DNA of 64,000 nt from Trileptium ribeirensis. Lineage: Eukaryota; Nematoda; Enoplea; Enoplida; Thoracostomopsidae. The stretch spans positions 1-64,000 of the forward strand of contig JASANE010024981.1 in the NCBI GenBank assembly GCA_030248225.1. The letters run 5' to 3'. Position numbers and translations under genes: made by a program. The stretch's first letter is position 1. Every line of letters starts with the position of its first letter. Of the stretch, positions 12,761 to 23,970 are shown in pieces. The notes below the pieces were generated by a model. The model saw only the letters and a program-made list of their open reading frames with translations, ran no database searches and was not told the origin of the DNA.

Positions 12761-12909
12761 TTCTAGTTCCGCTTTACAAACATCAGTTGAGTGTTACGAT
12801 AGGAAACAATCTCGCATTATGCAATAGATTCTATCCGCAAACAACATCGCTGTTCCTTTTGTTTAAGTTTCTACAAGCGACGTTTCTGTCTTTTGTTTGT
12901 AAATTAATG
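12761..12909 (+). pseudogene. Decayed tandem copy 1 of the PDE4 exon at 13130
   Basis: Nucleotide similarity to the exon and its flank: GGAAACAATCTCGCATTAT aligns with GGAAACGAACTTGCAATATTAT, and GTTTAAGTTTCTACAAGCG aligns with GTTTAAGTTGCTACAAGAG. The reading frame is broken by small deletions. The copy ends in GTTTGTAAATTA, like copy 2, so it lacks the last third of the exon. The flanking intron (TTCTxGxTTxCxG...CAxTTG) is duplicated with it. Confidence 0.75.
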
Positions 12910-13081
12910 TTTCTGTTTTACAGTCAATCACCAATTGCTTCTTACGTGCTATATTTAGGAATCGAACTGCAATATATAGAACGACTATTCTGTCCTCGAA
13001 CAACAGCATCTTTCTGTTGCGTTTAATTTGCTACAAGGACCTGGATGTGACGTTTTTTGTGTTTTGTTTGTAAATTTTTAA
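12910..13081 (+). pseudogene. Decayed tandem copy 2 of the PDE4 exon at 13130
   Basis: Closest to the working exon. GGAATCGAACTGCAATAT, TATTCTGTCCTCGAACAACA, TTTGCTACAAGGACC and TGGATGTGACGTTTT match the exon almost base for base. Two single-base deletions near its start shift the frame (the frame gives IELQYIERLFCPRTT instead of NELAILYNDDSVLEQH). The duplicated acceptor flank (TTACGTGC...TTTAG|GA) is intact. The 3' third and donor are absent, so it is unlikely to be used as an exon. Confidence 0.85.
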
Positions 13082-13129
13082 TTCTGCTTTGTAGTCAATA
13101 ATCAATTGTGTCTTACGTGCCCTTTTTAG

Positions 13130-13284
13130 GAAACGAACTTGCAATATTATACAACGACGATTCTGTCCTCGAACAACATCATCTTGCTGTGGCGTTTAAG
13201 TTGCTACAAGAGCCTGGTTGCGATGTTTTAGCTTGTCTTTCTGCCAAACAACGCTCGATTATGAGGAAAATCGCTATCGAACTG
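13130..13284 (+). CDS. PDE4 catalytic exon (NELAILYND...MRKIAIEL)
   Basis: The acceptor is TTTTTAG| and the donor CTG|GTACAG. It encodes NELAILYNDDSVLEQHHLAV, then AFKLLQEPGCDVLACLSAKQ and RSIMRKIAIEL, colinear with the mammalian [26 protein letters not shown] segment. Phase 1 in and 0 out, consistent with both neighbours. It is the third and only intact member of a tandem exon triplication starting at 12761. Confidence 0.95.
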
Positions 13285-15553
13285 GTACAGTTTAAATCGT
13301 AACTTAAATACTGCACACTCAAGCTCAAAGCTACATGGTTCGCTTGGACCGTTGGGTTTTAGTACCAATAAGGCTGCCATATGGGCATGGTTTATGACCA
13401 CGTTAACTCTTGGCACTGAATATATTGAATCAAATTTTTTTAACAAATTAAATTTCAGCATCTACTGGCAAACCAAGTCAATACCCATATTTCACTTCTA
13501 CTTCTGTTTGGATTATCTTGCTTAACTGGTCCAAGCTTGCTGAAATTTTTTAGCAAGTGGCGAAGCCAGTGCCAGCCAACCGGTAATAAAAGATTTTTTT
13601 AAGAAAAAGTTGCCAGTGTGCCGGCTGTTTTAGTTATTTGGGTCGTGATTTTAATTTATTGCCTACGCTGGTCTAATTAATATTTGTAAAGCTACATAGG
13701 CTCAATATCGGCATATAAATTATTTCACCAATTATCAGTTAACTTCAGTATAAATATTGGATGGCAAGATATTCAATCATCTTTTCTTTACTGCTAAGTT
13801 TAGTGTCATAATATCAGTATACGCTGGGACCTCGATATATTTCTTGAAACTACGGAAAGTGTTGAAAAGTTAGATGCCGACGAGACTTGAACACCAACCT
13901 CTGGATTGGCAGGACGGCGCTCTAGATCACTAAATCACACTTTAGTCAAGATGTCATGCATTGCAATCCGGGCGCTATAGCTACGGAAAGAGTTTTGAAA
14001 CGCTACAAGATATCTTGGTACAGATATCTAAAACTTAATAAACTCGAGCTGCAAATATCCTAAAGTTAATAAATTGACTGAATGCAACTAACAGCCATAA
14101 ATCACAGACAGAGAAAGCTACCTACCCGACTTTCGCAGATACAGCACGCAAACCCGTTGTAATTTTGGAAAGACAATTTTGATCATAGTCTACATATTAT
14201 TACATGCCTGTTTATAGGCATTTCAACCGTGAAAAAATCATAGTGGCTGCTACAGAAGTTTTTGTGTTTACTCAAGAGACACGCAGCAGCAGAGGAAAAA
14301 TAATAGTTGCTATTAATTAGACTAAACCCAACGGGTGTAAATACAAATATATTTTAGGTTATTTTGTTTAGTTTTTGGACTCGGTCTTATGCATGGAGTT
14401 CGATTTTGAATAGTACTTAACAGCTTGTTCTCGACTTTAACTTTACATTTGTATTTTAACTTTATTTATGTTTTATTTTATTTTAAATACACATATTTAA
14501 CTATATAATTTGTGAAACTTTACGCGGAGTAAGCCATACAAAAAAGGCACAAAGCAATTATAGCTGAAATTAAATTGAAAATAATTTAAAGATGGGATGA
14601 AATAAATTAAACGACATGTTTCCGTGTGACCAGTTTTGTGATATTAATAATAACCAAATAGTTTTAGGTAACTAACTCGACATTTCTGTCACAGAAGACT
14701 TTACAATAGCGGTATAACACTTCAAACAGGTTCTGGTTACGAATAACTATGAGTTCAGGTTGCTACTATTACGCACAAACTTGACACAACCTTTACTTGT
14801 TGCTTTTTTTACGGATGTGATTAAACATAATCATTGTTGTTAAAAATCTGAAGTTATATACATACATGACACTGACAGCTTATACAATGGATTTTGGTTA
14901 TATCTCCTAAATTTATGCGTCGTTTTGCCTGTGAAGACGCACTAATCGAACTCTAGTTTTTTGAACAGGATTGGAACGGAACAAGGCACTAGTAGTGCTC
15001 TGCTATCATGTTTGTCATTATATAGCTCCAGTTTCATAAACCTGAAAACAATGCCAATGGCATGAAGGCTGCCATAAAAGGCGTTCATTCAGAATATTCG
15101 ATGTTTTACTTCTGCTTTTCTACATCTGAGATAATTGTAATATAACTCAAAAAGCATTCCATCTCTGCCTCGGGCGTAACGAATTTCCTTTGAAATTAGT
15201 TCATTAATTTTATATAACTTCCTTCAAAATATATTTATATATTCTCATTTTGTGCATTCTTTCCTTCGTAAACTAATCTGTGTTTCGCACAGTATTGTAG
15301 AAACCTTTGACGCCATGGCGGACTGAAACGGGATTATTTTGATGCAAACCTCGTGCGGTAGCCGCTACTCTATCTGACAGCAATTGATAGGTTGATTAAG
15401 GAACCTCACAAAACGAGTGAATATAATAACGCAGGATATTTGCACGCCGCACAACAGACTCTATTATTGCATCTCCTTGCAATGTACTCTGTGACAAAAA
15501 TGTGTCACTTTACGAACAAAATGTATTGGCAAAATCTATGTGTTTATTTTCAG
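13285..15553. other. PDE4 intron
   Basis: AT-rich intron. Apart from the tRNA-like fragment at 13872-13943 I see no coding segment or repeat family. Confidence 0.7.
13872..13943 (-). repeat. tRNA-derived SINE-like fragment
   Basis: On the minus strand it reads TTTAGTGATCTAGAGCGCCG (A-box-like D arm), later CCAATCCAGAGGTTGG, then TGTTCAAGTCTC (B-box-like T arm). Arms do not fold into a clean cloverleaf, so it is a tRNA-derived repeat or pseudogene rather than a working tRNA gene. Confidence 0.5.
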
Positions 15554-15676
15554 GTCTTGACAACTGACATGTCGAAACATATGAACCTTTTAGCTGATCT
15601 TAAAACAACAGTCGAATCAAAAAAAGTTTCTAGTTCCGGTGAAATTAGTTTGGATAACAACGCAGATAGAATTCAG
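15554..15676 (+). CDS. PDE4 catalytic exon ([15 protein letters not shown])
   Basis: Exactly 41 codons between TTTTCAG| and CAG|GTATGG, phase 0 at both ends. [20 protein letters not shown] is almost identical to the mammalian PDE4 segment [20 protein letters not shown]. The downstream LDNNADRIQ matches LDNYSDRIQ. A long open frame begins upstream in the intron at 15392, but the homology starts at 15554. Confidence 0.96.
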
Positions 15677-16581
15677 GTATGGAATAAGATTTTACACTAA
15701 GCATTTACTCTTGAATTTTCAACGGTTCGTAAAATGTGCTTTAAGATATTCTGCATAAAACAGCTGCAAACTTTGTTTTTTTTGTTAAATTATGTTTTAA
15801 TGACGCGAAAGCATGTGAAAAACTGTATATTTAAACTGATTATAATGTTAAAACTGTTAATTGAATATAAGTTGTTTATTACTTAAATTAAATTAATTTA
15901 CATTAAAACTGAATTTAAAACTAAAATTGAAACTAAATTAAATTGAAACGGTTAATTTAAATGCTAAAACTGTTAAGATAGTAATGTAAGAAAACATTAC
16001 AATCTACCAAAAAATGCGGTGTTCATGTGGATATAGGATAACCTTGAAAATATATCGAATTATTAAAATGTTCTGCTTTGTTTCGTCACAATTTTTCTTC
16101 GTCATAGTTAAGTCTAATTTTATGGCCTTTAGATTGGAAGGAATATGTTTGCTTCGGTTAAAATTAAGCGTTTGCATTTATGATGAATAGAATTTTGGAT
16201 ATATCGATTAGAATTGTACTTAACATCAGAATATAGTTGTAGGATATACATGCTCGAGGTCCGAAGTGCAAGTTGGTATGGGCGGGTCTCGGAAAAGAGA
16301 GTGTGGGTGTTGGTGGTCGGGACATCAGGAGGTAACCTAGTCCTTTACCCCTCCATGACCATTTATGGTGCAACGTATTGCTTTACTATATAATACAGAG
16401 TTTGTGATGCTTTACAATCATGAATACACCCTACAAACAGTAGAACACCATGCGAATAATGTTTGTGCTGTTGAAATCGTTTAGTACGTTCATTGATTAG
16501 CAGCATTTATTAGCAGCGGCTGCGGATAATAGTATATTTATAGCAATTAATTTCTATATTTGTAATTATTGTCGTTTACAG
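15677..16581. other. PDE4 intron
   Basis: AT-rich, with runs of TTAAAACTGAA-like imperfect repeats at about 15840-15975. No coding evidence. Confidence 0.7.
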
Positions 16582-16764
16582 GTGTTACAAAATATTATGC
16601 ACTTAGCGGATCTATCAAACCCAACAAAACCATTAACACTATACCGTGAATGGACTGGTCGTATTATGAACGAATACTGGAGACAGGGAGAAATTGAAAA
16701 GCGCCTAGGCCTAGAAATTTCACCCATGTGTGACAAAGAATCGGCTACCGTAGAAAACTCTCAG
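16582..16764 (+). CDS. PDE4 catalytic exon ([11 protein letters not shown])
   Basis: Exactly 61 codons between TTTACAG| and CAG|GTAATT, phase 0 at both ends. It contains [19 protein letters not shown]. The Asp of ADLSNP is the fourth metal ligand (PDE4D Asp318 equivalent) and the Asn contributes to the nucleotide pocket. It continues [20 protein letters not shown] and [15 protein letters not shown]. The final Gln is the purine-selective glutamine that hydrogen-bonds the cAMP adenine. Confidence 0.96.
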
Positions 16765-18371
16765 GTAATTATATGTTCTGTGATTTATGGACAGAAATTT
16801 GAATTTAGACATATTCCGAATTGATAGACTTCATGGTTTAGGAAATATGATTTGCTTATAAATAGGCAGTGGTTTCTGACCAACAACGGGCCGTCAAGTA
16901 CATTGCATTCTACTGCGATGCTACGCTGTGTGAGGCATACAGCTGTATATTATCGTTAGTAAAATATGGTTTTTACGTATCCCTCGCACAAGCGCTGATA
17001 GCAGCAAATAATAATCAAACCATTACAGAAAGATCGAAGTGCACGTAAGCTAAAGTCCCCTATCAGCTATCTTAAATGTGTTCGTATTGAAGGTCTTAAA
17101 GTTTTAGTTTCCCACGCGAATGTTCATACCCAGCGTAGAAATGTATTTGCAGCCGTACCTTGCCGCAGCTGAATATATTTTATGGAATTAATGCGTCTTT
17201 CAGACTAAAGTGCGTGCACGAACTGCACAACTAGACACGTACGCGCAACGAGGTTACGCAAAAAGATGACAAATGATTTTCCTTTACATGCAAAATGAAT
17301 ACAGCGGTTTTTCATTGCCTGCAAAATGCTAATAACACATTTCTATGACCACATGTCGAGTGAAATATTGATGACTATGAGTATGCCGCTAGAGAAATGG
17401 TAGCCTCTATAGCGTGCGTGCAATGGTCGATACCATATCTACAACAATGTACAAGCGCAGCAACCATATCTTGTGCAATGGTAGTGCCTATGTATACAGG
17501 TTGCAGGCAATGGTACTGCTATCTCTACAACATGTGTACAGTTTTAGTTTTAGTATAGCTATTTCTAAGAAACGCTTTAGTGTGAAAGACGCATAGCAGG
17601 ACCCTTCGGAAAAAGAAAATTGGTATGGCACTTTTCTCTTACGAAAATCTTGATTCAGATTCTTCATACAAATTTTTATAAAATGTACACTTATTTGTGG
17701 CTAAACTTGTTCAAGTGGTTATTGCTTTCCGATTTACCGAAGATGTAATCACAGCCACACCCTGTGTTTTAAACGCTGACCACATTAAAGCAGCTATGTT
17801 GAAAAGATACGATGTGCCAAACTGTAGTTTTATACACAATACGAGAAATACAAGCTATTTCCAGATTCTCGGGCTCAGTATACAATCTTAATAAATTTAT
17901 AACTCTAGTGAACTCTGAAACAAATCTTTACCTAACTCAAACATTGTTCTAACAACTTATATATTATAGGATTTTATGCTGCGAAAGTACTCTGGGTCGA
18001 CAACCGGTTGCAAAAGCGCTGATAATCACGTATTCTAAGTGTTCGTAGTTATTGCTGGCCTGTGGTAAAGCAAGTATATCACCCTTCGTTTTAGGTTCAG
18101 GGTTTAGTGTACTCGCGGCAACGCAATAAGCTGTCATTAAATATTAGTGCGTAATAATCGCAAATGTTTTAAATTTGCAAAAAAATACAAATTTGTACAT
18201 TTCGATCAAATTTAGCCGAAAGTTATTTCATTGTGGATATCTTTTAGCATTGAATGTATTTTGGGGCGGTGCTGTTGAAAAGATAGACTTTGCTTTGCAA
18301 ATGTGGGGCAAAATTCTTAATCGTTGATTGCGAGCATAAGAAACACGTTTTCCAATATTATTGCATTTTAG
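16765..18371. other. PDE4 intron
   Basis: No coding segment recognised. A short repeated motif (CAATGGT..TA.C..TATCTACAACA..TGTACA) appears two or three times at about 17420-17540. Confidence 0.65.
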
Positions 18372-18590
18372 GTTGGCTTTATCGATTTTATCGTATATCC
18401 AATGTGGGAAACCTGGGCGGAACTTGTTGAGCCTGGTGCAGCAGAAATGTTAGAAAATTTGACGGCAAACCGCGAATGGTACCGCTCGCAAATTGCTCCG
18501 CCACAGAAATCGAACAACGGTGATGGGGACGATAAACAGAAAGATGTTTGCTTGGACGACAAAGATCTCGTTATTGGAGATGGGAAATGA
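18372..18590 (+). CDS. PDE4 last coding exon and C-terminal tail
   Basis: Acceptor TTTTAG|, open to a TGA at 18588. It encodes [20 protein letters not shown], matching mammalian [20 protein letters not shown], including the Phe of the hydrophobic clamp. Then come [16 protein letters not shown] and a short acidic tail ([12 protein letters not shown]...[11 protein letters not shown]), much shorter than mammalian tails. No close poly(A) signal is visible; ATTAAA at 19142 and AATAAA at about 19549 are candidates. Confidence 0.95.
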   Translation, partial: VGFIDFIVYPMWETWAELVEPGAAEMLENLTANREWYRSQIAPPQKSNNGDGDDKQKDVCLDDKDLVIGDGK

Positions 18591-19184
18591 GTAGTTAGAG
18601 TGATATGGTGCTCAATAACACAAATGACTAGCCAACTGGAATCGGCACCAATGTTTCGGGTGGAAATTTTGCATTTTGCCATACAGCTTTCGATTGGTGC
18701 AACATGACAGTAGTCGATGGCACTCAGCAAGCATTTTCAAATAGCTATTGTGCAAACACGCAATAATCCCATTTTGATACGTTTCGTGTGCTCACAACAG
18801 CGCTGCACGTAAAAAACATTTTGGTAGAACTCTACTTTCAGCAGATACCAAGGTACTACTATATCAGCGCAATTGTCATAATCCGGTATTGCTCAACATA
18901 GAATCAAATGAGACATCAGCGGAGAAAGCAACATTTTGATTCTAGAAATTTTGACATAAGCTATAAACTAATAATTACCGTTGGGTTTATCCTAGGTAAA
19001 AGCGGACATTAATTTGGTAAAATACATGTTCTAAACCTGTACTTTCAGAGCTAAAAAATGAACATGCCCATACACTAGGTTACGCTTTAGGCAAGAGTGG
19101 GCGTTACGTACGATTCATACATATATTGTGATATGTTTTGTATTAAATAGGACATGGGTGTCGAAGGTCCGTCAACTTGATGGT
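18591..19184. other. PDE4 3' flank
   Basis: Probably the 3' UTR and downstream DNA of the PDE4 gene. The only candidate poly(A) signal is ATTAAA at 19142. Nothing else recognised. Confidence 0.5.
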
Positions 19185-19500
19185 AGATGGTCGTCAGTGG
19201 AGGCAGAGGGGTAAGCTGTAACTTTCAGCAACTCAAATTTTGCTAAAAACTTCATCAATTTTTGTCAATTCGCGATAATATTTTCGAATTTTCCCTATAT
19301 TTTGCCAATTATACACAGTTTTTGCCGATTTTCACCCTATTTTTGCTTCATTTTGAGAAAATATTGCGCGCACATTCGGCGCGCAAAACGGCAAGATGGG
19401 TGTGAAGTCTTCCGAATGGCAGATTTGGCTTGAGGAGGGTCCGACCCGAAGGTGGTAATCCCTGCAGCTCTTCCCTATCGACACCTATAAAATAGAATAC
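19185..19500. repeat. Dispersed repeat with G-rich ends and T-rich TTTTGCCAATTT core, copy A
   Basis: G-rich lead (GGTCGTCAGTGGAGGCAGAGG) followed by many degenerate TTTTGCCAATTTT-like words, then GCGCGCACATTCGGCGCGC and GTGAAGTCTTCCGA. The same order is seen at 42890-43200 (GGTCGTCAGTGGG lead, GTGAAGTTCCGA end) and more weakly at 52070-52260 and 52780-53090. Boundaries and class are unknown. Confidence 0.45.
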
Positions 19501-19902
19501 GCCATCAAGTGTACGAAATCAAAAATCAAAATTTTGGTATTTTAAAATAAAATTTGTCAAAATAGATCCCTTAGCTAGTATATGCAATATTTAAGTTAAA
19601 ATGATGTATATAGTTAGTGAAGTTTCGTTGCAATTATAATAATTCCGCACCGAACAAGGAATTTGGCTAATTTTTTCTCTTGGGTACGTTTAAATCTACG
19701 TGTCTCGTGTTACAAATTTATACGTATATCCGTGTCTGTTGGAGAGCACAGGTCAAAAACATCAACTCTGAAGCTAATATCAGCGCGTTTTTGCTATTAT
19801 CGTTTGATTCTAGGTTGTAAGTGAACAGACTTAGCTCAAATATTCACCGAGTGTGTGGGTGTGATGTAAACTACATTTTTCGCAATATACTAAACGTAAG
19901 CC

Positions 19903-20029
19903 ATAACCTATATTTACGTTCTTATATGAGACATGCACTAAGCGTGATCCTGAATCGGGGCTGCCGCCGCCTCCCGAATCCCAAGCTGTTCCTTTTTATA
20001 GCGATATAACGTAACTACCCCCAAGGTTA
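19903..20029. mobile_element. MITE-like inverted-repeat element, copy 2
   Basis: Bounded by TAACCT and AGGTTA. It shares ATGAGACATGCACTAA, CGGGGCTGCCGCCGCC and the AAGCTGTT plus T-run segment with the elements at 3053 and 25512. It lies 60 bp left of the foldback element at 20089. Confidence 0.5.
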
Positions 20030-20088
20030 TTAGCCGCTGCTCGTATAAAAGTATATATTGATGTAAATATAATTCATTTAACGCTACC

Positions 20089-20509
20089 AAGAGTGCATTA
20101 GGGAAGAGTATGACACTTCCCTGCACTCACATATAAACCCGTCTTTGATGTCACGGGCGTTTTCGGCCTGACCGCCCCCCCCCAGTTTCTGTGGCGGGTC
20201 GAGATGCCCTGAACCCCAGTTTCTGGGGGGGTCGGTCGGACCCCCCCCCCAAGTTTCTGGGGGAGGGGGGTAGGTCGGACCCCCCAATTTCTGGGGGGGG
20301 GGGGTAGGTTGGAAATTGGGGGGTCCGACCTACCCCGCAGAAACTGGGGGTTCCGACCTACCCCCCCCCCAGAAACTGGGGGGTCAGGGCATCTCGACCC
20401 CCCAGAAACTGGGCGGGGGGGGGTCAGGCCGAAAACGCCCGTGACATCAAACACGGGTTTATATGTGAGTGCAGGGAAGTGTCATAGTCTTCCCTAATGC
20501 ACTCTTGAT
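20089..20509. mobile_element. Foldback element, G/C-rich, copy 1
   Basis: Nearly the whole 420-bp segment is one inverted repeat. The ends are AAGAGTGCATTAGGGAAGA and its complement, followed inward on both sides by TGACACTTCCCTGCACTCAC, AAACCCG, GGGCGTTTTCGGCCTGACC, and then repeats of a ~30-bp unit (AGAAACTGGGGGG, TCCGACCTACC). GCTACC flanks both ends and may be the target duplication. The interior G/C runs could form G-quadruplexes. No transposase. A second, more diverged copy is at 48475-48930. Confidence 0.85.
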
Positions 20510-20674
20510 GCTACCAACTCAACGCAGTATCTAGTTGGTGATACAATTTCCATAGCTATTATCGTTTTAGGTATTTGTAATACTTTGTAAATTTATATAC
20601 GTGTAAAATACGTTTGAGCTGCAGCATATCTCATACGGCGTGTTGAAGTCTATAACATTGTTTGCAAAATTCTT

Positions 20675-20842
20675 AGGGGTTAGCCGGGACTGCCGTGCTT
20701 CGGCCTTTCCACGGGGTACCCGTGTTCCCCGGGGTGACGCGGTCAGGGAGCGGGGATTAGTGGAGCCTTCCGTGCCTATATTTTACGCACCTGCGGGCAC
20801 CGCCATGGGGCCTACGGGTTGGCCAACCTGTCGGGGGCCTAT
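20675..20842. other. GC-rich island of unknown origin
   Basis: A sharply GC-rich block in AT-rich surroundings, with a small palindrome CACGGGGTACCCGTG at about 20712. No stem with the sequences outside was found and the short open frame through it resembles nothing known. Probably an insertion or repeat fragment. Confidence 0.35.
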
Positions 20843-21479
20843 GAAAATGTATAATTTATAGTTACACATCGATGACTGCTGTCACAATATAACCATATTT
20901 GACCTGTCAATTTGCCGCATTTCCGAGTATTACGTTACATCTTTTATGCTGTATATGTAATATTAAGGTTTTTAGTATACCGAAAGTCTAAATCTTGTTT
21001 AACTTTTTGTATTTAAAGTAAGCTTAGAATAAACAGGAACTACATTTAGACAAATGAGCAGTTAAAACCAAGCGGTCTGACCTTTAAATGGCGTAAAACT
21101 AAATTGCCTATCGTGCAATACTTACCAAACTCGAGTCGGTGTCAGTAGTTGAAGCCTCATTATATTGTTACACGCGGCGTACGTAAAATCGCTTAGCTAT
21201 CAAGGAGCTGTTGATTGGGCCCTTAAGAACTTCATAACGTAGCAAACAAGAAGCCACGTGAAACTGAGCATAGCACGACTAACGAAGTTGTTATCTGTGC
21301 TGTCCCCCTATCTTTAATTAATGGATAACATCCATAGTGTCGGAAAGTTATGCACAACTCAATAGTTTGTTTAACAGCAAATAGCTATACTTCTTCAGCA
21401 TTTTGCAGCATTGCATTATGATCACAATACGCTGAATTATTTGAGTTATGTGCAAATGTCTTTGTTCCACCAGCTTTAT

Positions 21480-22755
21480 TTATCATTTTCCTTCCAATTC
21501 AGTACCAACAAATGAATTAGGCAATTTGTTTTAAAGCACAGTGTTTGAAATAAATGTGCTCAATGTTATCAACACAAAATTTATTTCGTTTCATCTGTTG
21601 ATATCTTTTATCTATTTCCTTCCAATTCAGTACCAACAAATGAATTAGGCAATTTGTTTTAAAGCACAGTGTTTGAAATAAATGTGCTCAATGTTATCAA
21701 CACAAAATTTATTTCGTTTCATCTGTTGATATCTTTTATCTATTTCCTTCCAATTCAGTACCAACAAATGAATTAGGCAATTTGTTTTAAAGCACAGTGT
21801 TTGAAATAAATGTGCTCAATGTTATCAACACAAAATTTATTTCGTTTCATCTGTTGATATCTTTTATCTATTTCCTTCCAATTCAGTACCAACAAATGAA
21901 TTAGGCAATTTGTTTTAAAGCACAGTGTTTGAAATAAATGTGCTCAATGTTATCAACACAAAATTTATTTCGTTTCATCTGTTGATATCTTTTATCTATT
22001 TCCTTCCAATTCAGTACCAACAAATGAATTAGGCAATTTGTTTTAAAGCACAGTGTTTGAAATAAATGTGCTCAATGTTATCAACACAAAATTTATTTCG
22101 TTTCATCTGTTGATATCTTTTATCTATTTCCTTCCAATTCAGTACCAACAAATGAATTAGGCAATTTGTTTTAAAGCACAGCGTTTGAAATAAATGTGCT
22201 CAATGTTATCAACACAAAAATTATTTCGTTTCATCTGTTGATATCTTTTATCTATTTCCTTCCAATTCAGTACCAACAAATGAATTAGGCAATTTGTTTT
22301 AAAGCACAGTGTTTGAAATAAATGTGCTCAATGTTATCAACACAAAATTTATTTCGTTTCATCTGTTGATATCTTTTATCTATTTCCTTCCAATTCAGTA
22401 CCAACAAATGAATTAGGCAATTTGTTTTAAAGCACAGTGTTTGAAATAAATGTGCTCAATGTTATCAACACAAAATTTATTTCGTTTCATCTGTTGATAT
22501 CTTTTATCTATTTCCTTCCAATTCAGTACCAACAAATGAATTAGGCAATTTGTTTTAAAGCACAGTGTTTGAAATAAATGTGCTCAATGTTATCAACACA
22601 AAATTTATTTCGTTTCATCTGTTGATATCTTTTATCTATTTCCTTCCAATTCAGTACCAACAAATGAATTAGGCAATTTGTTTTAAAGCACAGTGTTTGA
22701 AATAAATGTGCTCAATCTTATCAACACAATATTTATTTCGTTTCATCTGTTAATA
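21480..22755. repeat. Homogeneous tandem array, 128-bp unit, about 10 copies
   Basis: The unit runs CCTTCCAATTCAGTACCAAC, ...GAATTAGGCAATTTG, ...AAATAAATGTGCTCAATG, ...TTCATCTGTTGATATC. CCTTCC recurs at 21490, 21618 and every 128 bp after. Copies are almost identical; exceptions are CAGCG for CAGTG near 22180 and changes in the last unit. Either a recent expansion or strong homogenisation. Confidence 0.95.
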
Positions 22756-23941
22756 TCTCTCCAACGATCTTGATTTTGTAATTAAATGCGCCACGGTGAA
22801 ATTAACACCGACGAAATTGTGCTTGATTTCCAGTTTCTGCTTACCCTCAGAAGCCACAACGATATAAATTGTTTCATAATGGCGCAACCTAGCGTTGTTA
22901 CAATCTTCGAGACATCTGAACTTTTTAACAATTCACAAGCATCATAGTTAAAATATAACTCTAGCTTTGTTATTTATTGTCACATTATATTTGTTAAAAT
23001 TTTGTTTTACTAATAAACAAAAATATTAAAAATTTTCTTTATTGCTCGATTTAATTAACAACCTGACACCATTGTGACCTAAGAATAGAGTTACTTTGTA
23101 ATAGCCATCTGTATAGTATTATATTTATTTATAGTGTATAGTTCACCAAAGTATTTTCTTTTCTGTGATTAACTCACGCTGATCCTCACCACACAAGGCA
23201 TGTGCTTGGAATCTGAGCGACACCATATTTTCTGGTCTAAGGGAGTAAGACTAGGCCTGGACAGTGAATACATTACTCGTTCGTTTGATCGTTCAAGGTG
23301 GATACGCATCCATGAATAATCAACAAAATTTTAAATGAAAGGTTCAACATTTCCACGCACGGATGTTTTATTTCTTGATATACTTTTCTGGATTTTGTTT
23401 GTTTTGTGTTGGATAACTTAGCTACTTATTCAAAATTTTCGTAATCCACTTTCGTTGTAGCGAATTTTCGGTACAGAATGGACCCCGAAAAGTACAAAAT
23501 TGGCATCACTACCGCGGATTTTATAGTATATGTTATATAGTGTCTGAACTGTCAACGAATTATCCCTACTTATATATACCCTAGACTACTGTACTGAACT
23601 GAATACGAGCATTATTTTGACGCTGTGAGTTCAGAGACCACAGGAATCAAATCTATTCTTGCCGCATTAATGAATGGTATTAGCGGGAACAAACAAAGTG
23701 GTAAAAATTGCTGTTTAGGAAAAATTCGTTAGTCGGAAAATACATGTCTTATAGTTGAGCTTATTGTAACGCTTGGAACTGAAACTACAGTGGCAATAAA
23801 CATTGGTCGTATCAGTGCTGAACAAAGCAAAACCGTAGCAAAACTTATGTGCCCACACAACATATTAAAGCAAATTATAGCGAAACCTTGTGGATAAAAC
23901 AATATAGTTGATACAGGTGAAGCCTAAAAACTTTAAGCCTA

Positions 23942-23970
23942 GGTACCGAAAATCGGAAATTTTCGGTACC
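23942..23970. repeat. Perfect 12-bp-arm hairpin with partner at 23464
   Basis: GGTACCGAAAAT and ATTTTCGGTACC flank a 5-base loop. ATTTTCGGTAC also occurs at 23464-23474, so the interval 23464-23953 has inverted ends as well. It may be a small transposon edge; no other support. Confidence 0.35.

Noticed and set aside
18368..18730. 120-codon minus frame opposite the last PDE4 exon
   Set aside because: Shadow of the PDE4 coding strand; no similarity of its own.
20084..20497. Pro/Gly-rich frames on both strands (PTPPPETGG...)
   Set aside because: They come from the G/C-rich units of the foldback element and appear on both strands symmetrically.
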